A stretch of 27,852 bases of DNA from a virus, in the IMG/VR virus record IMGVR_UViG_3300030109_003585, positions 868 through 28,719 of that record, one strand, 5' to 3'. Below are positions 1 to 7,608 of this stretch, one piece after another; within the stretch, counting starts at the first letter, position 1; every line of letters begins with the position of its first letter. The notes beneath the pieces were generated by a model. That model had not been told where the DNA came from. It made no database searches and worked only from the letters and a program-made list of their open reading frames with translations. The translations under genes and the position numbers were made by a program.

Positions 1-579
1 GGAGCATTACACGGCTTAACCAGGTTTAGTATGGAGGACGCTCCTGCGAATAGCTTCTTTTTAGAATACTTATCAAGGCCACCTACAGCTGAAATATTCT
101 TTGAAGACGTTTTAATGGCATTAGTATTTTATGGCATGCCAATACTTGCAGAGAACAACAAGCCTAGATTATTATATTACTTAAGACGTAGAGGTTATAG
201 AGGCTTTAGTATGAATAGACCTGATAAGGTTTGGAACAAATTATCTGTAGCAGAAAAAGAAGTAGGTGGTATACCAAACTCAAGTGAAGATATAAAACAA
301 GCTCACGCTGCTGCTATTGAAATGTATATACAAGACCACGTAGGTGTCAAGCAAGATGGAACATTAGGTGATTTATATTTTAACGAATTACTAAATGATT
401 GGTCTAAGTTTGATATAAATAAAAGAACAAAGTTTGATGCAACTATAAGCAGTGGGTTAGCTATAATGGCTAACAATAGGCATTTGTATGCACCAAACGC
501 TAAGGTTGAAAAACCAAAAATAAATATAAAAATTTCTAAGTATAGTAATGCTGGAAATAATTCACAAATAATCAAATAA
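1..579 (+). CDS. terL: Terminase large subunit, C-terminal part (5' end outside window)
   Basis: The reading frame is open from the first base of the window, so the ATG at 31 is probably an internal methionine and the gene begins upstream. The visible 192 residues read as the C-terminal end of a phage large terminase, the ATP-driven motor and nuclease that cuts and pumps DNA into the prohead through the portal. Seen here: an upstream stretch LHGLTRFSMEDAP, a hydrophobic segment before MPILAENNKPRLLYYL, then RRRGYRGFSMNRPDKVW and a helical tail ending in basic, Asn-rich residues. The Walker ATPase motifs lie outside the window, so the call rests on recognised resemblance to terminase C-termini of marine Bacteroidetes phages and on its place directly before the portal gene, the classic order. 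Stop TAA; five bases separate it from the portal gene. Confidence 0.8.
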   Translation, partial: GALHGLTRFSMEDAPANSFFLEYLSRPPTAEIFFEDVLMALVFYGMPILAENNKPRLLYYLRRRGYRGFSMNRPDKVWNKLSVAEKEVGGIPNSSEDIKQAHAAAIEMYIQDHVGVKQDGTLGDLYFNELLNDWSKFDINKRTKFDATISSGLAIMANNRHLYAPNAKVEKPKINIKISKYSNAGNNSQIIK

Positions 580-584
580 TAAAT

Positions 585-3002
585 ATGGCAGAGTCTGGCA
601 TTAAAAGTTATTTCCCGAGTCAAACTGTAAGCGACGCTGAAAAGCTTAGCTATGATTATGGTTTAAGAGTAGGTAAGGCAATTGAAACAGAATGGTTTAA
701 TAGCGATAGAAGTATTAACAAGTATAAGTCTAATCAAAATAATTTTCATAATTTAAGATTATACGCTAGAGGCGAACAGTCTATACAAAAATATAAGGAT
801 GAGTTGTCTATAAATGGTGATTTGTCCTATTTAAATTTAGACTGGAAGCCAGTACCTATTATATCTAAGTTTGTAGATATAGTTGTTAATGGTATAGCTG
901 AAAGAACTTATGATATAAAAGCTTATTCTCAAGATCCGTTTGGCATGGAAAAGAGAACAAAATATGCTGAAGCTTTAATGTCTGATATAAGGATGCAAGA
1001 GTACAACACTTTTGTTGCACAGTTTGGAATAGACTTAACAAAAAGTAATGTTGAACAATTGCCAGAAAGTATTGAAGAAGCTGAATTGTACATGCAGTTA
1101 ACTTATAAACAAGCTGTAGAAGTTGCTGAAGAACAAGCTTTAAATGTTTTATTTGAAGGTAATGATTATGAGCTTATAAAGAAAAGATTTTATTACGACC
1201 TTACAGTTCTTGGTATTGGTGCTGTAAAAACATCTTTTAATACTTCTGAAGGTATAGTTATTGACTATGTAGACCCAGCAAACTTAGTTTATTCTTATAC
1301 TGACTCGCCTTACTTTGATGATATATATTATGTTGGTGAAGTTAAAACAATACCTATAAACGAATTAGCAAAACAATTTCCTCATTTAAGTGAAAGTGAT
1401 TTAGAGGATATAATGAAGAATAAGTATAACAATAGAAGTAATTATAACAGTAGACACTCTACACACAAAGAAGATAACAACACTATACAAGTTTTATATT
1501 TTAATTATAAAACATATATGAACGAGGTTTATAAAATAAAAGAAACTGGTAGTGGTGCAGATAAAATTATACCTAAAAACGATCAATTTAATCCACCAGA
1601 AAACATGGAAGGTGGTTATAGTAAAATGTTAAGATCTATCGAGTGTCTTTATGACGGTGCAATGATTTTAGGTACAAATAAATTACTTAAGTGGGAAATG
1701 GCAAGAAATATGATGCGCCCTAAAAGTGATTACACTAAAGTTAAAATGAACTATGCTATTGTAGCTCCTAGAATGTATGACGGTAGAATTGATTCACTAG
1801 TAAAACGTATAACTGGTTTTGCTGACATGATACAACTCACGCATTTAAAATTACAACAAGTAATGTCACGTATGGTTCCAGATGGTGTTTATTTAGACGC
1901 TGATGGTTTAGCTGAGGTTGACCTTGGTAATGGTACTAATTACAACCCTCAAGAAGCTTTAAACATGTTCTTCCAAACAGGTAGTGTTATTGGTAGATCG
2001 TTTACTCAAGATGGTGATATGAATCCTGGTAAAATACCTATTCAAGAAATAACTAGCGCAAGTGGCGGTAATAAAATGCAAGCTCTTATTGGTAATTACA
2101 ATTATTATTTGCAAATGATAAGAGATGTAACCGGATTAAACGAAGCTAGAGATGGTAGTACTCCTGACAAAAATGCTTTAGTTGGCGTTCAAAAACTAGC
2201 TGCAGCAAACAGCAACACAGCAACAAGACATATACTTCAAGCTGGTTTATACTTAACAGCTGAAACTGCTGAATGCTTATCACTTAGAATATCTGACGTT
2301 ATAGAATATTCACCAACAAAAGATGCTTTTATACAAGCTATTGGTTCTTACAATGTAGAAACACTAGAAGAAATTTCACAACTTCATTTATATGACTTTG
2401 GTATATTCATAGATTTAACTCCAGATGAGCAAGAACGTCAATTACTTGAAAACAATATTCAAATGGCTTTACAGCAACAAAGTATAGATTTAGAAGATGC
2501 TATTGATCTTAGGGATATTAAAAATATTAAATTAGCAAATCAACTTTTAAAAATAAGAAGAACTAAAAAGCAAGAAAGAGACAGGCAGATGCAATTAGAA
2601 AATATTCAAGCGCAGACACAGTCTAACTCACAAGCTGCACAAGCTGCCGCTCAAGCAGAAGTACAAAAAGAACAAAGCTTAAACCAAACTAAAATTGAAT
2701 TAGAAACAGTTAAGTCTCAACTAGACGAGGGCAGAATGACTAAAGAAGCAGAATTAAAAAAAGAGTTAATGGCTTTAGAGTTTGAGTACAACATGCAATT
2801 AAAAGGAATTGAAGTTGAAGGTCAAAAATCAAAAGAAACAGAAAAAGAAGATCGTAAAGACGAAAGAACAAAAATTCAAGCATCACAACAAAGTGAGATG
2901 ATTGAACAAAGAAAGACGGGTAAACCACCTAAAAACTTTGAATCTTCAGGTAATGATATATTAGGTGAAGGTATTGATTTAAGTGGATTTACTCCTCGTT
3001 AA
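585..3002 (+). CDS. Portal protein
   Basis: An 805-residue protein in the position and size range of portal proteins of large podoviruses. The portal forms a dodecameric ring at one capsid vertex through which DNA is packaged and released, and it docks the terminase and the tail. The first ~640 residues are mixed alpha/beta with the long helices and acidic loops usual for portals (for example the stretch around MARNMMRPKSDYTKVK and the later ITSASGGNKMQALIGNY). From about residue 655 to 785 the sequence is almost pure Gln/Ala/Glu/Lys heptad-like helix, which would form a coiled-coil barrel extending into the head, as in portals of P22 and crAss-like phages (family knowledge). The start follows the leader AATAATAAAT with no Shine-Dalgarno motif. 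It sits between terminase and scaffold. No catalytic motif is expected or seen. Confidence 0.87.
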   Translation: MAESGIKSYFPSQTVSDAEKLSYDYGLRVGKAIETEWFNSDRSINKYKSNQNNFHNLRLYARGEQSIQKYKDELSINGDLSYLNLDWKPVPIISKFVDIVVNGIAERTYDIKAYSQDPFGMEKRTKYAEALMSDIRMQEYNTFVAQFGIDLTKSNVEQLPESIEEAELYMQLTYKQAVEVAEEQALNVLFEGNDYELIKKRFYYDLTVLGIGAVKTSFNTSEGIVIDYVDPANLVYSYTDSPYFDDIYYVGEVKTIPINELAKQFPHLSESDLEDIMKNKYNNRSNYNSRHSTHKEDNNTIQVLYFNYKTYMNEVYKIKETGSGADKIIPKNDQFNPPENMEGGYSKMLRSIECLYDGAMILGTNKLLKWEMARNMMRPKSDYTKVKMNYAIVAPRMYDGRIDSLVKRITGFADMIQLTHLKLQQVMSRMVPDGVYLDADGLAEVDLGNGTNYNPQEALNMFFQTGSVIGRSFTQDGDMNPGKIPIQEITSASGGNKMQALIGNYNYYLQMIRDVTGLNEARDGSTPDKNALVGVQKLAAANSNTATRHILQAGLYLTAETAECLSLRISDVIEYSPTKDAFIQAIGSYNVETLEEISQLHLYDFGIFIDLTPDEQERQLLENNIQMALQQQSIDLEDAIDLRDIKNIKLANQLLKIRRTKKQERDRQMQLENIQAQTQSNSQAAQAAAQAEVQKEQSLNQTKIELETVKSQLDEGRMTKEAELKKELMALEFEYNMQLKGIEVEGQKSKETEKEDRKDERTKIQASQQSEMIEQRKTGKPPKNFESSGNDILGEGIDLSGFTPR

Positions 3003-3029
3003 ATTTATTAATTATTATTATATTATATT
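3003..3029 (+). promoter_or_regulatory. A/T-only leader before the scaffold gene, near-copy of 5755-5783
   Basis: The gap between portal and scaffold-like gene contains only A and T. It shares a run of about 30 bases with the leader at 5755-5783, including the identical 14-mer ATATTATATTATGG that overlaps the start codon (3020-3033 here, 5774-5787 there) and a TTTATTAATT block upstream. It may be a late promoter or a translation-initiation leader. No standard -35/-10 pair can be claimed, and low complexity makes chance similarity possible. Confidence 0.3.
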
Positions 3030-4202
3030 ATGGAAGAAAAAAATGAAAATGTAGTTGAAGAAACTACACAAGACACAACTGAACAAGTTGAAGAAACTAA
3101 ATTTGAATCTGCTGGTGACGATACTGTTTTAAAAGTGGATTTAAGTAAACCACCAAAACCAAAAGAAGAAAATGAAACTAAAGAAGATAACGCTGACGAC
3201 AGCGGAGTGGTTGCAGAGTCTAAAGATGCCGAGCCCACAGAAAAACAAGAAGAAATACAACCGGAAGCAGAAACACAAGAAACTCCAGTATTAGAAGAAG
3301 TTACTGAAGAAGAGGTTACTGAAGTAGAAGAAAAAATAGAAGAGGCTGTAGCTGAAGCAGAAGCTACCGGTAAACCTTTACCAGAAAATATCCAAAAGTT
3401 AATGGACTTTATGGAAGAAACTGGAGGAGATTTAAATGATTATGTTAAACTCAACAAAGATTATAGTAAAATGGATAATCAGGATTTACTATATGAGTAT
3501 TACAAACAAACAAAACCTCATTTAAACAACGAAGAAATTAACTTCCTTATGGAAGACGAATTCTCTTACAACGAAGAAGAAGACGAAGAAAGAGATATAC
3601 GAAGAAAAAAATTAGCGTTAAAAGAGCAAGTTGCCAACGCTAAAAGCCACTTAGACGGGCAAAAGTCTAAATACTATGAAGAAATTAAAGCTGGTTCAAA
3701 GCTAACGCCTGAACAACAAAAAGCTATGGATTTCTTTAATAGATATAACAAGGAAACAGAGGAAACTCAAAAAATAGCAAAAACAAATTCTGATATTTTT
3801 AAACAAAAAACTAATGAAGTTTTTAACGACAAGTTCAAAGGTTTTGAATATAACGTCGGTGATAAAAAATATAGATTTAACGTAAACAATGCTGAAGAGG
3901 TTAAAAATACACAGAGTGATTTAAACAATTTTACCAAAAAGTTTTTGGATAAAAAAATGGCTTTAAAAGACGCTCAAAATTATCATAAATCTCTATATAC
4001 AGCAATGAATGCCGATGCTGTTGCAAAACACTTTTATGAACAAGGAAAAGCTGATGCTATGAAAAATAGTGTTACAAAAGCTAAAAACGTGGATATGAAC
4101 CCAAGACAAACTCATGGGAAAATTGAAGCTGGAGGCATGACATTTAAAGTGTTAGGTAATGATTCTTCTGATTTTAAGTTTAAAATAAAAAACAGAAAAT
4201 AA
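3030..4202 (+). CDS. Scaffold-like head assembly protein
   Basis: A 390-residue, very hydrophilic protein between portal and major capsid protein, the usual place of the scaffolding protein that templates prohead assembly and is then expelled or degraded. The first ~115 residues are dominated by Glu, Thr, Val and Pro and are probably disordered and strongly acidic. Residues ~115-330 are predicted helical (many Lys/Glu/Gln/Asn, for example LTPEQQKAMDFFNRYNKE). The last residues are basic (FKFKIKNRK), consistent with the basic C-terminal capsid-binding segment of known scaffolds. No enzymatic motif, signal peptide or cysteine is visible. The role is inferred from composition, size and position; a minor head protein remains possible. 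The start follows an A/T-only leader. Confidence 0.65.
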   Translation: MEEKNENVVEETTQDTTEQVEETKFESAGDDTVLKVDLSKPPKPKEENETKEDNADDSGVVAESKDAEPTEKQEEIQPEAETQETPVLEEVTEEEVTEVEEKIEEAVAEAEATGKPLPENIQKLMDFMEETGGDLNDYVKLNKDYSKMDNQDLLYEYYKQTKPHLNNEEINFLMEDEFSYNEEEDEERDIRRKKLALKEQVANAKSHLDGQKSKYYEEIKAGSKLTPEQQKAMDFFNRYNKETEETQKIAKTNSDIFKQKTNEVFNDKFKGFEYNVGDKKYRFNVNNAEEVKNTQSDLNNFTKKFLDKKMALKDAQNYHKSLYTAMNADAVAKHFYEQGKADAMKNSVTKAKNVDMNPRQTHGKIEAGGMTFKVLGNDSSDFKFKIKNRK

Positions 4203-4226
4203 ATAACAATTTAAAAAAATAAAAAA

Positions 4227-5711
4227 ATGGCAATTACTGCAGGAACTAATTTGAATAGTATACCTTCTTCACAGAAGCAAACACTATCTACAAATTATAT
4301 CGATTTTACGTCTACAGCGACAGCTGGTTGGGCGCAACAATATTTACCAGATCTTATGGAGAAAGAAGCTGAAGTGTTCGGAAAAAGAACTATTTCAGGA
4401 TTTCTTGCTCAAGTAGGAGCTGAAGAGGCTATGACTTCTGATCAAGTTATATGGTCTGAGCAATCAAGATTACACGTTTCAGTAAAAGGTACTGTTATTA
4501 CAGCTGGTTCTACAAACGGAACATTTACTGTTACTAGTGATATTGATGGAAATGTATCAGGTGATGGATATACAGTGGCTAATCACGGTGTTAGAACTAA
4601 TGATATTGTACTTATTGCAAGTGCTGGTATAGTTACACAATGTTTAGTTGTTGATGCTGATACAGCTGTTATACAAGTTGAACCGTATGACAAAGCTGAT
4701 TTAACTGGTCATGCTACAGGAACTGGAGCTTCAACTTTATTAGTTGTTGGTTCTGAATATGCAAAAGGAACTACTTATCTTGATGGTAATGGTTCTGCTG
4801 CTGATTCAAGAACTCCAGCTAACGAAGCTACATTTAAGTCTTTTACTAACAAGCCAATCATTTTAAAAGATTACTATGAGATCTCTGGATCTGATGCTTC
4901 TAGAATTGGTTGGGTAGAAGTTTCAACTGAAGAAGGTGGTGGTGGTTACATGTGGTACTTAAAAGCAGAAGCTGATACAAGAGCACGTTTTACTGATTAC
5001 TTAGAAATGGCAATGCTTGAAAGCGTTGTAGGTTCGAATTCAACAGTTGTTGATACAACTTTAGGTGCTTCTGCTGATGGTGGCGTAGGTACACAAGGTT
5101 TATTTGCTGCTATTACAGATAGAGGTAATGTTACTTCTGGTGTTACTGGTGTTAACTCTGCAACTGATTTAGCTGAGTTTGATGCAATACTTGCTGAGTT
5201 TGATAACCAAGGTGCTATTGAAGAAAACATGATGTTTGTAAATAGAGCTACTAGCTTAGCTGTTGATGACATGTTAGCTTCTATGAATTCTTACGGAGCT
5301 GGTGGTACTTCTTACGGAGTATTTGACAACTCAGAAGATATGGCGCTAAACTTAGGTTTCTCTGGATTCCGAAGAGGTTCTTATGACTTCTACAAGTCCG
5401 ACATGAGATACTTAAATGATAAAGCTACTAGGGGTGGTATTAATGCTGCTGCTACTACTGCTGCTATCAGAGGGGTTATTGTTCCAGCTGGTGTATCTTC
5501 AGTTTATGACGAGCAACTAGGTAAAAACATGAAACGTCCTTTCTTACACGTACGTTACAGAGCTTCTCAAACAGATAATAGAAGACTTAAAACTTGGACT
5601 ACTGGTTCAGTTGGGGCTGCTACATCTGCTTTAGACGCAATGCAAATGCACTTCTTATCAGAAAGATGTTTAATTACTCAAGGTGCTAACAACTTTATGT
5701 TAATGAAGTAA
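4227..5711 (+). CDS. Major capsid protein (HK97-fold type)
   Basis: A 494-residue protein following the scaffold-like gene. The N-terminal region (residues 24-75, around WAQQYLPDLMEKEAEVFGKRT and the TSDQVIWSEQSRLHV segment) and the C-terminal region (GKNMKRPFLHVRYRAS, then a predicted helix and a final segment ending NFMLMK) match in character the capsid proteins of marine Bacteroidetes podoviruses that I recognise. Residues ~86-160 form a beta-rich Thr/Val/Gly segment that may be an extended E-loop or an inserted domain on the capsomer surface. Codon use is noticeably smoother and richer in preferred codons (GCT, GGT, ACT, TCT) than in neighbours, as expected for the most abundant virion protein. 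A strong terminator follows directly. The leader is A-rich (AATTTAAAAAAATAAAAAA) and lacks a Shine-Dalgarno motif. Confidence 0.9.
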   Translation: MAITAGTNLNSIPSSQKQTLSTNYIDFTSTATAGWAQQYLPDLMEKEAEVFGKRTISGFLAQVGAEEAMTSDQVIWSEQSRLHVSVKGTVITAGSTNGTFTVTSDIDGNVSGDGYTVANHGVRTNDIVLIASAGIVTQCLVVDADTAVIQVEPYDKADLTGHATGTGASTLLVVGSEYAKGTTYLDGNGSAADSRTPANEATFKSFTNKPIILKDYYEISGSDASRIGWVEVSTEEGGGGYMWYLKAEADTRARFTDYLEMAMLESVVGSNSTVVDTTLGASADGGVGTQGLFAAITDRGNVTSGVTGVNSATDLAEFDAILAEFDNQGAIEENMMFVNRATSLAVDDMLASMNSYGAGGTSYGVFDNSEDMALNLGFSGFRRGSYDFYKSDMRYLNDKATRGGINAAATTAAIRGVIVPAGVSSVYDEQLGKNMKRPFLHVRYRASQTDNRRLKTWTTGSVGAATSALDAMQMHFLSERCLITQGANNFMLMK

Positions 5712-5725
5712 GCACTATTTATATT

Positions 5726-5756
5726 AAAGACCGGGGCTTCGGCCTCGGCCTTTTAT
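5726..5756 (+). terminator. Intrinsic terminator after the capsid gene
   Basis: The stem CCGGGGC (5731-5737) pairs with GCCTCGG (5742-5748), with one G-U pair, closing a TTCG loop (5738-5741), the exceptionally stable cUUCGg tetraloop. After one A/C mismatch the stem continues with AAAG (5726-5729) pairing to CTTT (5750-5753), followed by a T-rich tail. It is the clearest GC-rich palindrome between genes and lies 15-45 bases after the capsid stop, so it should terminate or strongly attenuate late transcription and protect the capsid mRNA 3' end. Confidence 0.9.
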
Positions 5757-5783
5757 TTTATTAATTTTATTATATATTATATT
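5755..5783 (+). promoter_or_regulatory. A/T-only leader after the terminator, possible new promoter
   Basis: Directly behind the terminator lies an A/T-only leader nearly identical to the one at 3003-3029 (shared TTTATTAATT block and ATATTATATTATGG overlapping the start codon). A promoter would be sensible here, because genes from 5784 onward would otherwise depend on read-through. The position supports a regulatory role, but no recognised promoter consensus is present, so this is a suggestion. Confidence 0.35.
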
Positions 5784-6638
5784 ATGGCAAAAAAAACAAA
5801 AAAAGACTCTTACCAAGGAGATCCTGGTGATGAGCATGTAGAAAATGTAGTTGTAGAAGAAACAGTTACAGAACAACCAAAAGTAAAAAGAAAAGAACCT
5901 ACTTATAAAAAAGCAGAAGACGGTTGGGAAATAAAAGATAGAGTTTATTATTTAAAAGGTAAAAAACCTTTATCTCAAATGATTAGATCTGCTAATATAT
6001 ATTGGTTTGATGAATTAAAAGGTTTTGAAAGGGAATTAAAATATTGTGAAAACCAACAAACTTGTTTTGTAGATGAAATGAAAGGTGACCAAAGGTTATC
6101 ACATATAATATTTAGAAATGGAGCATTACACGTAGGTAGAGAAAAAACAATACTACAAAAGCTTTTATCTTTATATCATCCAGAAAAAGACGTTACATTT
6201 TATGAATGGCAACCAATAGCTCAAGCAGGTAATGAGATTGAATTTTTAGAAATGGAGATAGATGCGTTAAATGCTGCTCAAAGTTTAGATATAGATATGG
6301 TTGAAGCTATAATGAGAGTAGAAGTTGGTTCAGCAGTATCTAATATGAGTTCTAAGGAACTTAAAAGAGATTTATTACTATATGCCAAAAGAAACCCTGT
6401 ATTGTTCTTAGAGTTAGTTAATGATGATAATGTTCATCTTAGAAACTTTGGTATTAAAGCAACGGAAATGGGTATATTAAAATTATCTCAAGATCAAAGA
6501 ACATTTAGTTGGGCTTCAAATGACAGAAAACTAATGAGTGTACCTTTTGATGAGCATCCATACTCAGCTTTAGCCGCTTGGTTTAAAACTGACGAAGGCA
6601 TGGAGATATATGCAAACATTGAAAAAAGATTAAACTAA
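5784..6638 (+). CDS. Conserved structural-region protein of unknown function
   Basis: A 284-residue protein whose function I do not recognise. Residues 1-50 are charged and probably disordered (Lys-rich start, then Glu/Val-rich). Residues 50-130 look mixed alpha/beta, with WEIKDRVYYLKGKKPLSQMI and a cysteine pair (YCENQQTCF). Residues 145-215 are helical. The C-terminal part, from RNPVLFLELVNDDNVHLRNF through the segment KLMSVPFDEHPYSALAAWFK to the end, looks like a compact DNA- or protein-binding module of a kind found in virion-region proteins of Bacteroidetes phages, including crAss-like ones (recalled, not checked). It is the first gene after the capsid terminator and precedes the ring/adaptor genes, so it may be a minor head or vertex protein. 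No signal peptide or membrane helix. Confidence 0.6.
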   Translation: MAKKTKKDSYQGDPGDEHVENVVVEETVTEQPKVKRKEPTYKKAEDGWEIKDRVYYLKGKKPLSQMIRSANIYWFDELKGFERELKYCENQQTCFVDEMKGDQRLSHIIFRNGALHVGREKTILQKLLSLYHPEKDVTFYEWQPIAQAGNEIEFLEMEIDALNAAQSLDIDMVEAIMRVEVGSAVSNMSSKELKRDLLLYAKRNPVLFLELVNDDNVHLRNFGIKATEMGILKLSQDQRTFSWASNDRKLMSVPFDEHPYSALAAWFKTDEGMEIYANIEKRLN

Positions 6639-6644
6639 TCTAAC

Positions 6645-6683
6645 TGTAGATGCAGTCGCTCTACGGGGCGATTGCAAACTACA
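6645..6683 (+). promoter_or_regulatory. GC-rich RNA hairpin in the leader of the small CGC-motif gene
   Basis: TGCAGTCGC (6651-6659) pairs with GCGATTGCA (6668-6676), 9 pairs with one G-U, over an 8-base loop. The flanks TGTAG (6645-6649) and CTACA (6679-6683) extend the stem past a small internal loop. An alternative pairing of GTAGA (6646-6650) with TCTAC (6660-6664) excludes the main stem. The element is far richer in G+C than its surroundings and has no T tract, so it is not a standard terminator. It may be an RNA-processing, stability or translation-control element. Confidence 0.6.
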
Positions 6684-6694
6684 AATTAAATTAT

Positions 6695-6856
6695 ATGGAA
6701 AACAAATCAAAAGGCCTTGGCGATTCAATAGAAAAAATTACAAAAGCAACAGGTATAAAAAAAGTAGTTGATACAGTTGCTAAAGCAACAGGTAAAGACT
6801 GTGGTTGTGATAAAAGAAAAGAAACATTAAACAGATTATTTCCTTATAACAATTAA
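6695..6856 (+). CDS. Small conserved protein with DCGC motif
   Basis: A small protein of 53 residues if it starts at the ATG at 6695. The frame is open back to an ATG at 6650 (68 residues), but those extra codons fall inside a GC-rich hairpin and use codons (TCG, CTC, GGG, GCG) foreign to the phage, while 6695 has the usual A/T leader (AAATTAAATTAT). Two parts are visible: a Gly/Lys/Thr-rich amphipathic segment (GLGDSIEKITKATGIKKVVD) and a C-terminal DCGCDKRKETLNRLFPYN. The CGC..R...LN..FPY ending is recalled from tiny proteins in many Bacteroidetes phages. The two cysteines could bind metal or form a disulfide. Function is unknown; it sits between virion genes, so it may be a minor virion or assembly factor. 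Confidence 0.65.
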   Translation: MENKSKGLGDSIEKITKATGIKKVVDTVAKATGKDCGCDKRKETLNRLFPYNN

Positions 6857-6860
6857 AATT

Positions 6861-7604
6861 ATGGTAAATATAGATACAATATATCAAAGAGTTTTAGCAT
6901 TAGCTAATAAAGAACAGAGAGGTTATATAACGCCTCAAGAATTTAACTTATTTGCCAACCAAGCTCAAATGGATATTTTTGAGCAATATTTTTATGACAT
7001 AAAACAATTTAATAGAGCTTCTGGAAATGACACAGAGTTTTCTGATCCGTTGCATATGTTAAATGATAAAATAAACATATTTGAAGTAGAACAAGATAGT
7101 AATTGGAGTTCTACAGTATTAACAAATAACCAACTAAACGCTATGATATTTCCAGAAGAAGTATATAGAGTTGGTGATATCAAAACTAATGGTAGACATG
7201 TTGAGATATTAACTAGTAAAGAGTTTCATGCTGCTAGAAGATCTTATTTAACCTCTCCAACTTTAGAAAGACCTATTGGCTATATAATTGGTAAAAGATT
7301 ATACATTGCTATTAGTGGTGGTTTAAATCCAACGTCTGGTCCTGGTTTTGTTGACGCTATTAATTCTAGTGTAGAAGTTAGTTACATAAGAAAGCCTTTA
7401 CCTGTTAGTTGGGGTTATGTTGTTGTTAACAGTAAAGCTATGTGGGATCCTAGTAATACTACTCATTTTGAATTACATCCATCAGAGCAAGGTGAATTAA
7501 CTGGTAGGATATTAGCGTTTGCTGGTGTTACTATAAAAAATCCAGAGTTAGTACAAATGGCAAGTATGATGGAACAGGGTAGAGTTGTAAACGAAAAACA
7601 ATAA
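6861..7604 (+). CDS. Ring/tail-adaptor type structural protein
   Basis: A 247-residue protein starting MVNIDTIYQRVLALANKEQ, followed by GYITPQEFNLFANQAQMDIF. I recognise this opening from structural proteins that are widespread in uncultured marine phages and Cellulophaga podoviruses. The N-terminal ~70 residues are helical; residues 75-190 appear beta-rich with YRVGDIKTNGRHVEILTSKEF and a later PIGYIIGKRLYIAIS strand pair; the end is helical again (SEQGELTGRILAFAGVTIKNP). By position (after the head genes, before the large tail protein) it probably forms one of the ring layers that join the portal to the tail, functionally like T7 gp11 or crAss-like ring proteins. It starts four bases after the previous stop and ends four bases before the next gene, so the two are surely co-translated from one message. 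Confidence 0.65.
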   Translation: MVNIDTIYQRVLALANKEQRGYITPQEFNLFANQAQMDIFEQYFYDIKQFNRASGNDTEFSDPLHMLNDKINIFEVEQDSNWSSTVLTNNQLNAMIFPEEVYRVGDIKTNGRHVEILTSKEFHAARRSYLTSPTLERPIGYIIGKRLYIAISGGLNPTSGPGFVDAINSSVEVSYIRKPLPVSWGYVVVNSKAMWDPSNTTHFELHPSEQGELTGRILAFAGVTIKNPELVQMASMMEQGRVVNEKQ

Positions 7605-7608
7605 ATAA

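Noticed and set aside
31-33. ATG at 31 as the true start of the first gene
   Set aside because: The frame is open to base 1 and the upstream residues fit a terminase C-terminus, so the gene is cut by the window.
6645-6683. tRNA or intrinsic terminator
   Set aside because: There is no cloverleaf or CCA-end pattern, and no T tract follows the stem.
6650-6694. In-frame upstream start giving a 68-residue protein
   Set aside because: The codons are GC-rich and unlike the phage, they coincide with a strong hairpin, and the ATG at 6695 has the usual A/T leader. The longer form is not excluded.
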